Positions 24,601 to 41,823 are shown, counted from the first letter of the stretch. The stretch: DNA of 64,000 nucleotides from Lepidodermella squamata (GCA_047495785.1 JBLDXI010000054.1:3162001-3226000), one strand, 5' to 3'. Notes: generated from the letters alone by a model not told the origin. Program-made: numbers and translations.

Positions 24601-25937
24601 CTATACCTACTACTACATTTCATCTACATCTTGCACCTGATAGAGTATCTTCCAGATAAATCGGAAAAGAAACACGATGATAATGATGATGATGATGAAA
24701 GCCTGTGATCTACTTCTCTCGACTTGTACAATATTTCGGCACTACCCTCCGTCAGCAACAGCAACAGCAACACCCGACCGCGGAGTCGCTCAGCCATGAT
24801 TGGGTGGGTCATCATTGTTGCTGGGTGTTGATAGACGTAATAAAAATAACTTAGCCTAGCGAATAATGTCACGTGCTTTTTGCTGTTTCGTCGCATGTCT
24901 GTCCGCTTTTGTTCATGACAGAAACAAACAAAAAACCTCTCCCCGCGGTACCATCAGGTGCATGACTTGTCAACAATTTGATCTACATATTAACACAAAC
25001 TAATCATGTCCCTTTCATTTTTTGTTCCATTTCGTTTTTTTCGTGTGCTGTGTATTTTTCGCTTCCAAGCACCTCACTTATTTCTACGATACCTACTTGA
25101 CGATTGTGAAAAAATGGCAATTTTAGCTCGCGCTTTTGTTATATATAATATGAATTATATATTTAGCGTTATATATATATATGGTGACTATATATATAGC
25201 AAAAATTAACTGCTTCTGTTTGATAGAAAAGAAACGAGTAATGAACTAATTGAAGCGCGCTTTTTGGGGTGTTTCCTTGCAAAATGATAACAACAGAGGG
25301 CTCACAGAAAACACATACACACAAACACTCGCGATAGCACCCTTCAAGAATTATCATGGTAAAAAGATGATGATTGTTGTCAAATCTGATCTAAAAAAAA
25401 GAAAGAACCTGTGTATTATTAAAAAGCGCTGCCTGCATTTTTGCGCATGGTGGCGTAGCTTACACTCGCTTTGCGCACCACCACAGGCGTCAGTGTGTTT
25501 TGTTTTTTTCAAAATTCTAAATGATAGAGCACTCTTATTACAAACAAAGAATCGTCGGCTTGTTTATATATCTATGATGATGAAGATGCTGAAAAAAATC
25601 GTTAATAATAAAACCTAAATTTTTGAGGAAACAAATATTTACCTTTGTTTTTGTTTTTTTTTCCGCCTCGTTTTTCTCGTCGCAACAACAGATGCGAGTG
25701 GTCAATGCTTTCCAAGCGACCGTGCCCCCGCCTGGCGCCCGCATTTCCTCCTCCGTCACCAGCTTCGGTTCACTGCACAGCTTGAAACGTGACCGGTCGG
25801 CCTATATCGACGACACTCGGACGAACCTGGCGGCCGTGCTCGAAGGTGATTCAGCAGCGAAGAACAAGCAAGCGGAACAGCCGCACTCGCTGTCGCCGAT
25901 TGCGCACCTCAACCCCGGCGGCTCGCCCAGCCGGTGA
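18642..25937 (+). CDS. Plasma-membrane Ca2+-transporting ATPase (P2B), two alternative C-termini
   Basis: Exons 18642-19017, 19489-20004, 20066-20092 (27-nt microexon), 20505-20627, 20687-22468, 22676-22887 and 22938-23255, then either 24173-24520 (1233 aa) or 25692-25937 (1199 aa). All phases agree. It exports cytosolic Ca2+ in exchange for protons using ATP. Seen: N-terminal [14 protein letters not shown]1, [10 protein letters not shown] and ESSLTGES in the actuator domain, [10 protein letters not shown] in TM4, [14 protein letters not shown] with phosphorylated Asp at about residue 442, [22 protein letters not shown] in the hinge, [20 protein letters not shown] in TM6, and [16 protein letters not shown] just before the alternative junction. 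The first last exon begins IRVARAFK and is a normal calmodulin-binding segment. The second begins MRVVNAFQ and then diverges into Pro/Ser-rich text. Confidence 0.95.
24173..24520 (+). other. Ca2+ ATPase alternative last exon A
   Basis: 116 codons including the stop. The acceptor is preceded by a pyrimidine-rich 150-nt stretch. It starts [17 protein letters not shown], which matches the amphipathic calmodulin-binding and autoinhibitory helix of PMCAs. An Ala/Gln-rich tail follows. AATAAA at 24839-24844. Confidence 0.8.
25140..25200. repeat. TA-rich repeat between the alternative last exons
   Basis: Several blocks of TATATATA over 60 bp. Confidence 0.5.
25692..25937 (+). other. Ca2+ ATPase alternative last exon B
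   Basis: 82 codons including the stop, in the same phase (0) as exon A, with a good acceptor after a T-rich tract. It starts [15 protein letters not shown], sharing the RV-AF core with exon A, then loses the helix. A Ser-rich segment [15 protein letters not shown] follows. Parallel position, phase and start motif make it an alternative last exon rather than chance. Confidence 0.7.
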
Positions 25938-28543
25938 ACCGCTGGTGCTTCTGCTGAGTCAACTTAATAATCAACAACTCCACCGCGTTTCCACTACTTA
26001 TCGTTATTTTACTCGCTGTTTCATGACACTTTAATAGCATCGCTATCTCCTTGACACCCCGAGATGATGGTTTTTACCTTATACTTACCTGTACCCGCGG
26101 AGAGTCGGAAATTTACATGACGCCTGTTATTCGTTCGTTCTGGTGCACCTGATTTCATTCCATGTATGGGTCATCGTAGAAGAACCGGGCAACGCGCACA
26201 CGATTTGATGAAAAAATCGTTAAAAAACTGTAAATAGTAGCGCAGGAAAACCCATCTCTGCGGCCGAATCTCAATCTTGCTTGATGAATTTTTTCAATGT
26301 TTCGAAATCCGTCTGTCGTGTAAAGAGATGATTTATGCAAGCGTGTACATAAAAGAAATACACAAATATTTATTTATAATGAAGAGCGCTTTTAATTACC
26401 ACTTGCATTATTCACGAATTGTTGATTATAATTTTAGCTGCTTTGTACAGAAAAAATCTGTCGATATTTATTTACTACAGCCATTCATTGTTGGTGGTGA
26501 CCGCTGTGTTTGATAGTCGCCTTTTGTCTGTTATCTCTCTTTCCATTTGCGCCAATTGACTTACGTTATTTCTTCCCGCAATACTTCCTGGTTAAATTGA
26601 CTACAAGCCGCTCGTTCTGTGTGAGAGAAAAATCAGCAGCAATCTATACAGAATCGACAGTTGATTCCCTGGAATGTACCTACTTAACATGTTTCGTTAT
26701 TCGACGCAAAAGAATGCAACCTGTTTTACGCAGCAGACTGATGCATCATTTCGAGGCGAATATCTGAATGTGACAATGATAGAAAACGCGCGAGTTGACC
26801 TGTTGCCTGCCTCTTTTTTCTCCTGTTTGTGTTCAACTATCAGTGTCATTTTGTGAGCTGCGTCATGATAATACATCTATATATACATATACTTGAATTT
26901 TGCCTGCTCGGTGCTGCACGTTTTTGTACAGCTTGTTTATTCTCGCGAGAAAATCGAAAAATCTCTGTAAATTTTGCTACGAAAGCTTTGTTTTATCCAA
27001 AAATGCATAATGCACAGTTAACATCGGGAGCCATAGCCGTAATGTTGACGCGTACTGTGCTTTAAACAACTTCAATGTTCTCCACTGGGCCATTTTACTG
27101 GCTAATTTGCGATACTGCCGTTCATGTCATGTCGATAAAAAAATATTTTATGGCAAATCATAGAAGTCTCGATGAAATTTGACGCCAGCATGATATAAGC
27201 AGCCAACTCGTCACATCGTTAAATAGAAGGATCTGATGTTTCTTTTCTTTATCTCTGTAAATACTGCAGACGATGAGTATGTCTGCGTGACTTTGTAAGC
27301 TGTGACTATGCTGTTCGTTTTCTCTGCCTGTTTTTGAACTGGTATGCGACTGCCTTCAGTTTCCACGGGATCTTCTCTACTTAAATTCTTGGCATATATT
27401 AATCATGCGGTGATCAATTCAGATGTCTACAAAAAAACATAACTGATTACACCGCAATTTTATTGCCTAGATTCTTTCTATTGGCTGCAAATTTCATGTT
27501 ATAGCTTTTCTGACAAAAATAGCGATGGCTGGAGACCGCGCTTCTACTACGTAAATGCATAAAGAAAATTTAATATCCGCGAGTGTATGATGAATCTATA
27601 AATATTAATATACATATTTATTACATAGAAAAATTTATGAAAGCTATATGTATACATAAACTCATATTCTATCTACGATAATGATGTTTTGTTCATCTTC
27701 AACGCAAGTAAAATGGTTTCTTGATGAAATGATCCGGCTTTTTTAGTCATTAATGGGATTCTATTACCCGACCAAATAGCAAGCAAATGTTACGTGAATG
27801 GACAAGGTCGAGAAAAGTCCTGTTAAATCAAGTTGACAATCGTCAACCGGGTATTACCAGGAACTTCAAGAAAGTTACACTCCATGCGTACTAATTTTCA
27901 AAAGTTACGTGGGATTACAGAAAACAGAAATGCGAGCTTGGAGGAATCCCAGAGACCAGGGAATCCAGGAATCCAGGAATCCCAGGTAGTAGGTACCATC
28001 AAAGTGGCCCTAAACACTTCGCTCGGAAGTATCCAACAATGCCTCGCCGACAAAAGCTTATTAAAAGCGGCTTATAGACCGTTGATCCAAAATCCAGTGT
28101 ATTGTCTGGCGACCTCGGGTACTTTCATCTACTTCTTTTTGGTGAATTAAAATCCTTTTGGCGCAATAGTTATAAGCTTTAAATTGGGAAGCATTACTTG
28201 TCTGCAGTCTGCAACTAGCGTGAGCGTTTCCTTACTAACTTCTTGGATAAACAATGCCTACCACGTCTACCGTCTAACTGTGTGAATTCTGATACGGATC
28301 CTTTTTCGATGAATCTTATTAGCCTAAGTTATCAAGTTGAAGAGCGCTGGATCGGAATCTTGAAGTGGAGGATCGGAGACCTGAGCGTCGGATCCTGAGC
28401 GCGAACAAAATTCGTTTTCAAAAAATGCATGCGCCTCAAAGTATATAAAATATTAAATGATAATGATAGCGATAATTATTTCATAATTGTTAGTACTAAA
28501 AAACACAAAATTGCATTTCACATTTAACCTTCACTTTTATTAA
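25938..28543. other. Intergenic, with a short imperfect repeat
   Basis: 2.6 kb after the ATPase, starting with its 3' UTR. No supported gene. 27941-27986 holds imperfect direct repeats of GGAATCCA. An AT-rich block is at 27590-27660. Confidence 0.4.
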
Positions 28544-29197
28544 GCAGTTCTTCAAACCAAAAATCCGCACACCGACTTGAAGACTCGAACAATGATGTAC
28601 GACGGCATCATCGGGTCGAAGTTCAACTACTGCGACGCCGTCATCGATCAGGGCTGCAAGACCCAGCTGGATCGACTTCAACACGCGCAAAACAAAGCCG
28701 TTCGTGCCGTTCTCGACGTCAGTCCTGACGTGCCCGCCGATGAAGTTCTCGTGCGATTGCGATGGGTGAATCTGCAAGGCAAACGACTGGTCCACCTGGC
28801 TACAACCATGTGGAAGTGCAGCAGGGATCCTGAGACCCCCGAGGCACTCTCGTCGCTAGTCAAGCCGATGAACCAACAGCATGACCACAACACTCGAGGC
28901 GCCGCCACCGGGAAGTACGTCAAGCCATCGTGCAAGCTCGCCACAGGCCAGCGCTCGTTCCCAACCAAGGCCATCCAGTGGTGGAACCAGCTGCCAGCGA
29001 AGATCAGGCTGTCCGCTTCCACAAAGGCGTGCCGGCAAGCCACGCTCGAATTCCTACGCGAACAGGCCAAACACGACGCCATCATCAAGGCGAATAGCGA
29101 GCGAAAGAAAAAGGAACTCAACGCCTCTCTGCAGCCGCAGGTCGCGTTCAATCCGTACTCCAAAGCCGCCTTCGTCTACAACTACGTGCCGAACTAA
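28544..29197 (+). mobile_element. 3' fragment of a non-LTR retrotransposon (LINE) ORF2
   Basis: An open frame of 217 codons with no frameshift begins directly after a stop at 28541 and ends TAA at 29195-29197. It carries the features of the region after the reverse-transcriptase core in Jockey/CR1-type LINEs: a segment like YDGIIGSKFNYCDAVID, LDRLQHAQNKAVRAVL, RLRWVNLQGKRLVHL, HDHNTRGAA, and FPTKAIQWWNQLPAKIR, where the trailing W-N-x-LP pattern is typical. The catalytic YADD part and endonuclease are absent, consistent with 5' truncation on insertion. It is more GC-rich than its flanks. No poly(A) tail or target duplication is obvious. Confidence 0.7.
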
Positions 29198-30407
29198 ATG
29201 AGTTTTCCAAATTTCTATTTATATTTTTCAAAGCCTATACTCAACCAAATGTAATATACTTTTATTTTCTTTATAGCTCCGTCATTAAATTATCTTATAT
29301 TTTGGCTCCGTGAATTACCTCTTGTAAATTATCTCTACTCTTGTAAATATTCCTCCAAACTAGTCTTTTGGTAGCTTTCTTGCTACGACGGCGTTTGTAG
29401 GCTTCGCTGAGTGAGTGGAAAAGCCACCTGGGCAGTAATGCCTGGGCCCTGGAGAAACAGTCAGCAATAACTGGAGTACCAGGGGTAGGGATTTCAATTA
29501 TGTAGTTATTAAACCAGTTCAAACTTTCCTAGAGCGTAAGCTCGCGATTTTCTCACAAGCTCCGCCTTATGGTGAAAGCTTGAGTCCGTCAGGGCGAGGA
29601 GAAATCGTAAATCCTGATCCTGATCCTGATCCTGATCCTGATCCTGATCCTGATCCTGATCCGCGCGGCAAAAGCGATGTAGTAGACTAGGATGCCTCCG
29701 CTTGTGCGTCGAACGCGACAAACCCCTCAAGCCTCACAGATGTTGTTGCCGTCGTAATTATCGTGGGCTTTGAGCAAAGATCTGAGATGTAAATTTCTTC
29801 AGACAGGGAGGTTTTTCAGGCTGATTATGATCGGATTTTACCTCGGAATCTGAATTCACTGTTAGTTGATTTGCTAGCTACCTTTCATGTCTAGTTTCGA
29901 TCGCTACAATTATGGGCAAGCGTCACCTAATCATGAGTTATTACCAAGACGTCTGAATCATGGACCTTCTGTTCTTGAAACACTGCTTCCACTACTTGAG
30001 TTTCTGGTTCTAAGTGCTCAATCGTTCCCCTAGCCTAGGTACGTCGTAAATATTCTACATATTAGCAATCTACTCTTCATTCCCTACCTCTCGGGAGAGG
30101 AGTCTCGAGCTTCATTGGCTTTAGTTTGTCATCTATGTGTACTGACCTCAAATACATTTATTCACGTTGAGATTTCAAAACATGGACGCCGTTATGTTCC
30201 CCTATCTTCAATTTCGAATCAAGGTTTCTAGTTTTTCGTAGTTTTTTTGATAGATTTCCTGAGATACACCTCCCTGGGCATAACATTGAATTTTGATTCC
30301 AAGCTGGTCGATTTGATCTTGGGTTGTGAGAGTAATTAGTAATCATACATATCTGCAGATGTTCGTTCTTAGTTTAACAGTCATAAGTTATTCTCATTTT
30401 TATGTTT
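29198..30407. other. Intergenic region before SYF2
   Basis: 1.2 kb without a supported gene, apart from the hexanucleotide repeat listed separately. It presumably holds the promoter of the SYF2-BLM unit. Confidence 0.4.
29611..29662. repeat. (CCTGAT)8 hexanucleotide tandem repeat
   Basis: Eight perfect copies of CCTGAT from 29613 with a partial copy at each edge. It gives a QDQDQD-type shadow peptide on the minus strand. Confidence 0.9.
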
Positions 30408-30409
30408 AG
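30397..30409 (+). promoter_or_regulatory. 3' splice acceptor 12 nt before the SYF2 ATG (possible trans-splice site)
   Basis: T-rich tract ending TTTAG at 30409, with ATG at 30422. No upstream coding exon is needed, so this is either a 5' UTR intron or a spliced-leader acceptor. Confidence 0.45.
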
Positions 30410-30421
30410 GTAAAATTTATA

Positions 30422-31111
30422 ATGTCTGAGGAGGGTGCTTCATCATCAACGGCAGGTTCTTCTTCCGCAAAGGAAGAGCGGCTCAAAAGATTGATGGAGT
30501 TGCGACTCAAGCGCAATGAAGCCCGTAAACTCAATCATCACGAGGTCGCCGAAGAAGAGCGCAAAGCCAATTTACCCCAGAGTCATGAATGGAGACGCCG
30601 GCGTGCCGAATGGGAAGAACTCGAAGATAAGCGAAAGCAGGAACTTGGTGCTGATTATGACAGAGTTCGCAATTTGGAACTAGGCGCTGATATTGCAGAA
30701 AAGTTAGATCAGAAGAAGCGTGCGAAGCATAATCCCGATCCTGGCCTTATTGATTACGACCAACTAGCTGCCCGGAAATATTCACGTGAAACCAAGCAAT
30801 TGAAAGTTGATCAACAGAAATATGAAGCTCAAAAAGCGGAGCTTGGCGAGGAACGCTTTTATCCCGGCGCGAATACCTTGGGCCTTCATGACCGAAAAGA
30901 TCCGGAGGAAGCCATTGATCGTTTAGTCGGCGATTTGGATAAACAAGCTCAACGGCGCTTGGCATTCCATCGCCGCCGTGGTTATGATCCCGACGCTGAC
31001 GTTGACTACATCAACGAGCGCAACAGGCGCTTCAATAAGAAGATCGACAAGTTTTACGGTGATTACACCTCGGAGATCAAACAAAACTTGGAGCGGGGTA
31101 CTGCTCTGTGA
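30422..31111 (+). CDS. SYF2: Pre-mRNA-splicing factor SYF2
   Basis: Single exon, 229 aa (human 243 aa). Component of the NTC/Prp19-related complex in activated spliceosomes, nuclear. After a Ser-rich N-terminus (1-20) the protein is highly charged and helical throughout: RLKRLMELRLKRNEARKLN, a WRRRRAEWEELEDKRK segment, YDRVRNLELGADIAEKLDQKK and the signature C-terminal block RRRGYDPDADVDYINERNRRFNKK, then KFYGDYTSEIKQNLERGTAL. The whole family core is present. Only about 120 nt separates its stop from the start codon of BLM, which is read in the same direction. Confidence 0.95.
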   Translation: MSEEGASSSTAGSSSAKEERLKRLMELRLKRNEARKLNHHEVAEEERKANLPQSHEWRRRRAEWEELEDKRKQELGADYDRVRNLELGADIAEKLDQKKRAKHNPDPGLIDYDQLAARKYSRETKQLKVDQQKYEAQKAELGEERFYPGANTLGLHDRKDPEEAIDRLVGDLDKQAQRRLAFHRRRGYDPDADVDYINERNRRFNKKIDKFYGDYTSEIKQNLERGTAL

Positions 31112-31161
31112 TTTCCTGATCTTTTTGTTCGGTTTTTACGCTAATTATCGCCGTGTTTTCA

Positions 31162-31212
31162 AATAAAAGTGTTTTGATAACAAGTTATTTTGCGATTTTG
31201 TCTTATTTCTAG
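31162..31212 (+). promoter_or_regulatory. SYF2 poly(A) signal followed by BLM acceptor: operon-like junction
   Basis: AATAAA at 31162-31167 is followed 45 nt later by TTATTTCTAG (AG at 31211-31212), 21 nt before the BLM ATG. Coupled 3'-end formation and trans-splicing in nematode operons has this layout. Confidence 0.5.
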
Positions 31213-31233
31213 TTGTTTTATGTGTTTCATTGG

Positions 31234-37944
<6,711 letters not shown>

Positions 37945-38121
37945 TGACATTTTTTTAGCCGGTATCTCCTGGATTTTTATTGCTACACAAACACACACGG
38001 TTGTTGAACGCAGCGGTTTTTTACATGATAGCAATATTATTATTATTCTGTGGTAAAGACTGTCTATCAGTTTCGTTGTTTCATTTTATCTGTTGGCTCA
38101 ATAATTCCTATGATGACGATG

Positions 38122-38583
38122 ATGGAAATAAAATGGAAGATGCTATTGTTTGTTATTGTTGTAATTTCTTCGATCAATCGCCAGTTTATAGCTTTGGAGG
38201 AGGTGTTTACGGCTGTAAGGCCTTGCCTTTGTGGTCTTTATAAACGCAGAGTATGCCGCCGGGGTCGTTTCTATCGCTCGGAACTGTTGAAAATAATAAA
38301 ATATCGTAAAATTTGGGACTTGATTGAAATAACCTTATTTGATCGTGAGCTGTCTAGAAAAACCGCCGAATCAAACTCAAAATTCGGCAATATGGCCACA
38401 GATGAATCAAATAGGAGAATCAGGACAACGATGAAAAAGGTCTCCATTTTATCAAGGTATAGTTATAAATTTCATCGGCATATTCGACCGGCTGGAGTTC
38501 GAGCTAATTTCCCCACACATCCTGTCGTAGAACCTTCCTGTATAACTTCTCATGCGTCACGAGTGGCAAATTTACAGCCTTAA
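38122..38583 (+). CDS. Candidate small secreted cationic protein
   Basis: Open frame of about 153 aa from the ATG at 38122 (other in-frame ATGs at 38050, 38110 and 38140). Residues after KWK form a good signal peptide (MLLFVIVVISSINRQFIA). The mature part is basic with three close Cys (RPCLCGLYKRRVCRRG). It lies just past the BLM stop, and its start codon region contains AATAAA that may instead be the BLM poly(A) signal, so it could be untranslated 3' sequence. No family recognised. Confidence 0.3.
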   Translation: MEIKWKMLLFVIVVISSINRQFIALEEVFTAVRPCLCGLYKRRVCRRGRFYRSELLKIIKYRKIWDLIEITLFDRELSRKTAESNSKFGNMATDESNRRIRTTMKKVSILSRYSYKFHRHIRPAGVRANFPTHPVVEPSCITSHASRVANLQP

Positions 38584-38670
38584 GTATATTTTATGCGATG
38601 GCAAACTTTATTTCCTGAATGTGCGCTATGCAATTCATAGCTATAATTCATTGCGGAACGGTCCACAGTT

Positions 38671-38982
38671 TTATATTTGACGTAGTCGCTTTGATTGGTC
38701 AGCTATCAGAGGACTTTTTGGTAGCTGGTGCGATTTAGCCATTACAACCGTCTTGACCATGGGTTTGTATTTGCTTAGAAGTTTAGTCCAAACGGGGCCG
38801 GGTAGTGGCTGCGATTGGCGGGAATTGACGACTGCTGCGTTTAGGGCCGCGCGTAGCTGCTCACCGGGCCCCTTCAGCTTATTATGACCACTGCTCTTAC
38901 TGATGTTGTCTTTCATAAATGCCGATGTTTCATAAGTTAGCAGAGCTAGAGATAAAACAATTGTGCTGAATTTTGAGGCCAT
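38671..38982 (-). CDS. Small secreted protein, WTK-KPM family member 1
   Basis: Single exon, 103 aa. Residues 1-21 are a signal peptide (MASKFSTIVLSLALLTYETSA). The mature protein is basic, has no Cys and ends in SKRLRQI. Residues about 66-86 read VWTKLLSKYKPMVKTVVMAK and align with the neighbouring gene (39376-39707): WTK-[LI], KPM, VV and KS are shared at identical spacing. A TATATA string lies about 120 nt upstream of the ATG. I do not recognise this family. The lack of Cys and the basic helix-like core would fit a membrane-active or peptide-precursor role, but that is speculation. Confidence 0.55.
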   Translation of the reverse strand: MASKFSTIVLSLALLTYETSAFMKDNISKSSGHNKLKGPGEQLRAALNAAVVNSRQSQPLPGPVWTKLLSKYKPMVKTVVMAKSHQLPKSPLIADQSKRLRQI

Positions 38983-39375
38983 GTTGAAGCGTTTTCAAAG
39001 TCGCAAATGCCCGGCATTTCGCTTACGCAGAATTGGGCGTAGAAACTCAGGAAGCGTAATGAACTGCGAAACCAAGACGGAACCGATTTTTAATTGCATT
39101 CTGTATATAGTATTTTTGGCTGTCGCGCAGAGTGGGCTGCGGCTCCACGCGCGAATTTTTCAACTCGAGTGCAATTTTATTCATGCTTCCTAAAATAAGC
39201 AGTAATGACATTACTTCTCTCCAATATTTGACACTAATCCAATAAATGACGCCTGAGGTTGAATCAAGGACCTTTTGGCTATTTTAGTATTCAATCCCAG
39301 AACTAAGATTCTTTGCCAACATTCTAAGGTTTATTTTATCCATCTATGACAAATTTAGAGGGATGTGCAAGAAAA

Positions 39376-39707
39376 TTATGTGCGTTTATTGTAGTCAAAA
39401 GAGGGTCGCCATTGCCTGCCCGCAAAGCGAGACTTCGAAAGCACGACAACTCTCTCCATCGGTTTGTGCCGTCTCTGAATTTTCGTCCAAATTGCATTAG
39501 AATGTTGCTGTAGGTATAATCAAAATTCCAAGCATGAGCAATTTTCGTAAAAAATGAAATAAAAACCCTGACCTCTGCGGCGTTTGGTGGTATATCCATG
39601 GATTTTTTCCAAACATGGCTGCTACTAACGTGATGGGAGTTGATAAATGCCGCGGAAACGGCTGTGAAACTAATCAAAAGTATCGCAATGGCAAAGCCAA
39701 ATTTCAT
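39376..39707 (-). CDS. Small secreted protein, WTK-KPM family member 2
   Basis: Two exons, 39573-39707 and 39376-39507, joined by a 65-nt intron in phase 0; 87 aa. The signal peptide is MKFGFAIAILLISFTAVSA. The spliced second exon gives IWTKIQRRHKPMERVVVLSK, paralogous to the gene at 38671-38982. Reading straight through the intron would lose this motif, and the match to the neighbour is what supports the splice. The protein ends in a basic tail (DYNKRT). It lacks Cys. Head-to-tail neighbours on the same strand suggest a local duplication. Confidence 0.55.
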
Positions 39708-39976
39708 TTTGAATCCGATCTATTTTCAAGTTTTCAAGTATAGTAAGAGCGAAAACGAACTTTGACCGCTTGCTACTTCTTTTGTGTCGTGAGTCTGCAT
39801 TAATTATTTTCTTCTCGGGATGGTCACTAGAGAATTGATAAAGGAAGAACTGACCGGAGAAGGCGGAAGTGAACTTTGATGGCTTTCTTTCATCATTTTA
39901 CGCGGGTCGGGCCGAGAGAGACCTGAGATCATACAACTCAAATAAAGGGCGCATTTTCGATGTTCAATTTACTGAC

Positions 39977-40120
39977 CAAGTCTAATAGACCCGTTTCATC
40001 GTCGTGGGCGTCGCTGTCGTATTGGTCATCGTCGAAAAATTCCCTTAAAGGGGTGTGACCGAAGTCATTCCCATAATTTAATGACGCACGATTATAACAG
40101 ATTAAGTCTGGACCAGTCAC
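39977..40120 (-). other. Acidic coding-like island, possible exon or relic
   Basis: Minus-strand open frame rich in Asp (FFDDDQYDSDAHDDETG) ending at a plausible donor (TTG-GTCAGT). No in-frame ATG and no clear upstream exon with a signal peptide. It lies between small secreted genes and may be the remains of one. Confidence 0.25.
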
Positions 40121-40485
40121 GCCTCCGCCGTTTATGAATTATAAGTCACCTGATTCTGAGAATTAAAAAAATTAGGATTTAGGATAGGACAAAACTCACC
40201 TTGGATCACGAACTGACTTTAATCTCGCTCCGTATAAGACAATTACTTATAATAAAATGATTTGCAATGAATATTTCTTCAAAAATTCAAGTAAAAAACA
40301 AACAGAAAAAGACGAAAAATAATCAGTCACTAACTTTTTTATTTGCTGTAAAATCGAATCAATATCCTGCCTTCATTGAATTTATTTCAATGCAGTTTTT
40401 ACTGCATTACCTAAATAAAAATTGCAACCTGCGCGGTATAAAAGAGTAATTTAATGTCTCAGCAATTCTTGGGAGCCGCAGTAGC

Positions 40486-40794
40486 TTAGACCAAGAAATC
40501 TTCCCAATCATCGGCCCAATTTGCGCGCGATTGTGCGGCTGGCTTGTGAATGAAATTGCGAACAGCAGCTGATTTAGTTCCGACAACTGAATGGTGGGGC
40601 TGGACGTCATCCGAGTCGTAGGGCGACGCTTGATTTCGAGCTTGCCGTTTAAATAGTTCCTGATTAACTTGTTTCTGCAGTAGTTCATCCAGCAAATCGT
40701 CCATTTTCAAAACTTTCGCCGATTTCGTCTCAGCAGCGACGTAGTAGATCGAAAGTGAAGCGATGATAACGAATAAAATTGTAGTTGGATGCAT
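40486..40794 (-). CDS. Small secreted protein with dibasic-Gln site
   Basis: Single exon, 102 aa. Signal peptide MHPTTILFVIIASLSIYYVAA. A helical acidic/basic segment (KMDDLLDELLQKQVNQELF) precedes KRQ, a possible prohormone cleavage site with an N-terminal Gln product. The rest is polar and ends in an acidic, Trp-rich tail (WADDWEDFLV). No Cys. A TATA box lies about 70 nt upstream of the ATG. No family recognised. Either a peptide precursor or a small extracellular protein would fit. Confidence 0.55.
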   Translation of the reverse strand: MHPTTILFVIIASLSIYYVAAETKSAKVLKMDDLLDELLQKQVNQELFKRQARNQASPYDSDDVQPHHSVVGTKSAAVRNFIHKPAAQSRANWADDWEDFLV

Positions 40795-40862
40795 TTTCGT
40801 GGTAGTAGAGTTTATCGAAAGCTCTACTTCTGATTTTGATGTAAAAAGCTAAAAATGCAAAG

Positions 40863-40871
40863 CTTTATATA
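40863..40871 (-). promoter_or_regulatory. TATA box of the 40486-40794 gene
   Basis: TATATAAAG on the minus strand, about 70 nt before the ATG. Confidence 0.5.
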
Positions 40872-41397
40872 CAGGACAATGCCTAATATTTCTGGGAAAG
40901 ATTTCGTGGTACATCTGTCTGGAAATAAATGTGGGATGATTATAGGTATTCGGCGTCTATAAATGGATCCCAATTGACATTCCTGTCATAAGGGTTGAAA
41001 TCACGCAAATTTGATATTTCCAGTTACGCCAGGAAAATCGCGAAAGCCCACCCTTTCCTAGAAATTCTTGCCATTTTAAGCTTTTTCGTCCTCATAACCT
41101 AATCAAGCACACTTTGCATAGGACAGTTTCATTTCCCGCGAGTTATGAACTGGAAAAACCTAATTTATTTTGAAAAAAAACGACAGTCGCTCATACAGGT
41201 AATCAAAACTAATCAAAAATGATTCGGAAGAAATACATAAAATGGACTGCTTTAATAAAATCGATATTTTTTCTAGGCCTGCTAGTCAAATAATAATTGA
41301 TGGTTAGTGCCGCGTGACTTCCATAGTGATCCCGACGGGCGACAAATTCGCACCTGATTTACGCTTGATAAAAAAAAATCGCAATCAGCATTCTGTT

Positions 41398-41823
41398 TCA
41401 GCCGAAATGACGCATGGAAGCTCGCGGGGGCTTTGTTGTCGACTGCTTATTGTTCATTCGCAACATTCGACGCACGCGGTTACGCAGCTTCTGATAGTGC
41501 CGCAATTTAGCGATAATTGACAGGTCCGGATCCGTCAGCAGCAAGAGTTCGGGCGACAGGATTTTTACGTTCGGCTTGCCAATCGCCACCAACAGGCGCT
41601 GTTTGGCATTCGCTAGGTCGTCGATGTCGTTTTTTACGACAACAGGTCCAGCTGGGATGGCTCGCCCTGACGTCTGAAAATTTAAAAAACACATGCGTCA
41701 GAATTTAAAAGTATTAAGGCTGGTTTTACTCACTGATTTATTGAGTCGAATTCTTTCGACCGAAAGGTCACCAACTACAGCGACCACCAGCATCGATGAA
41801 ATAATTGTGACCTTGTAAACCAT
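41398..41823 (-). CDS. Small secreted basic protein
   Basis: Exons 41734-41823 and 41398-41673, 60-nt intron in phase 0; 121 aa. Residues 1-18 are a signal peptide (MVYKVTIISSMLVVAVVG). The mature protein has a central Leu-rich segment (ILSPELLLLTDPDLSII) followed by a strongly basic helix (AKLRHYQKLRNRVRRMLRM) and a polar tail. No Cys. Its AKLRHYQKL string loosely resembles the TK-x-x-x-YKPM segment of the 38671 gene, too weak to call homology. Unrecognised. Confidence 0.5.

Noticed and set aside
27833-28150. 105-codon + strand ORF
   Set aside because: Covers the GGAATCCA repeat; no protein-like features.
39336-39707. Unspliced 123-codon reading of WTK-KPM member 2
   Set aside because: It reads through a consensus intron and loses the motif shared with its neighbour.
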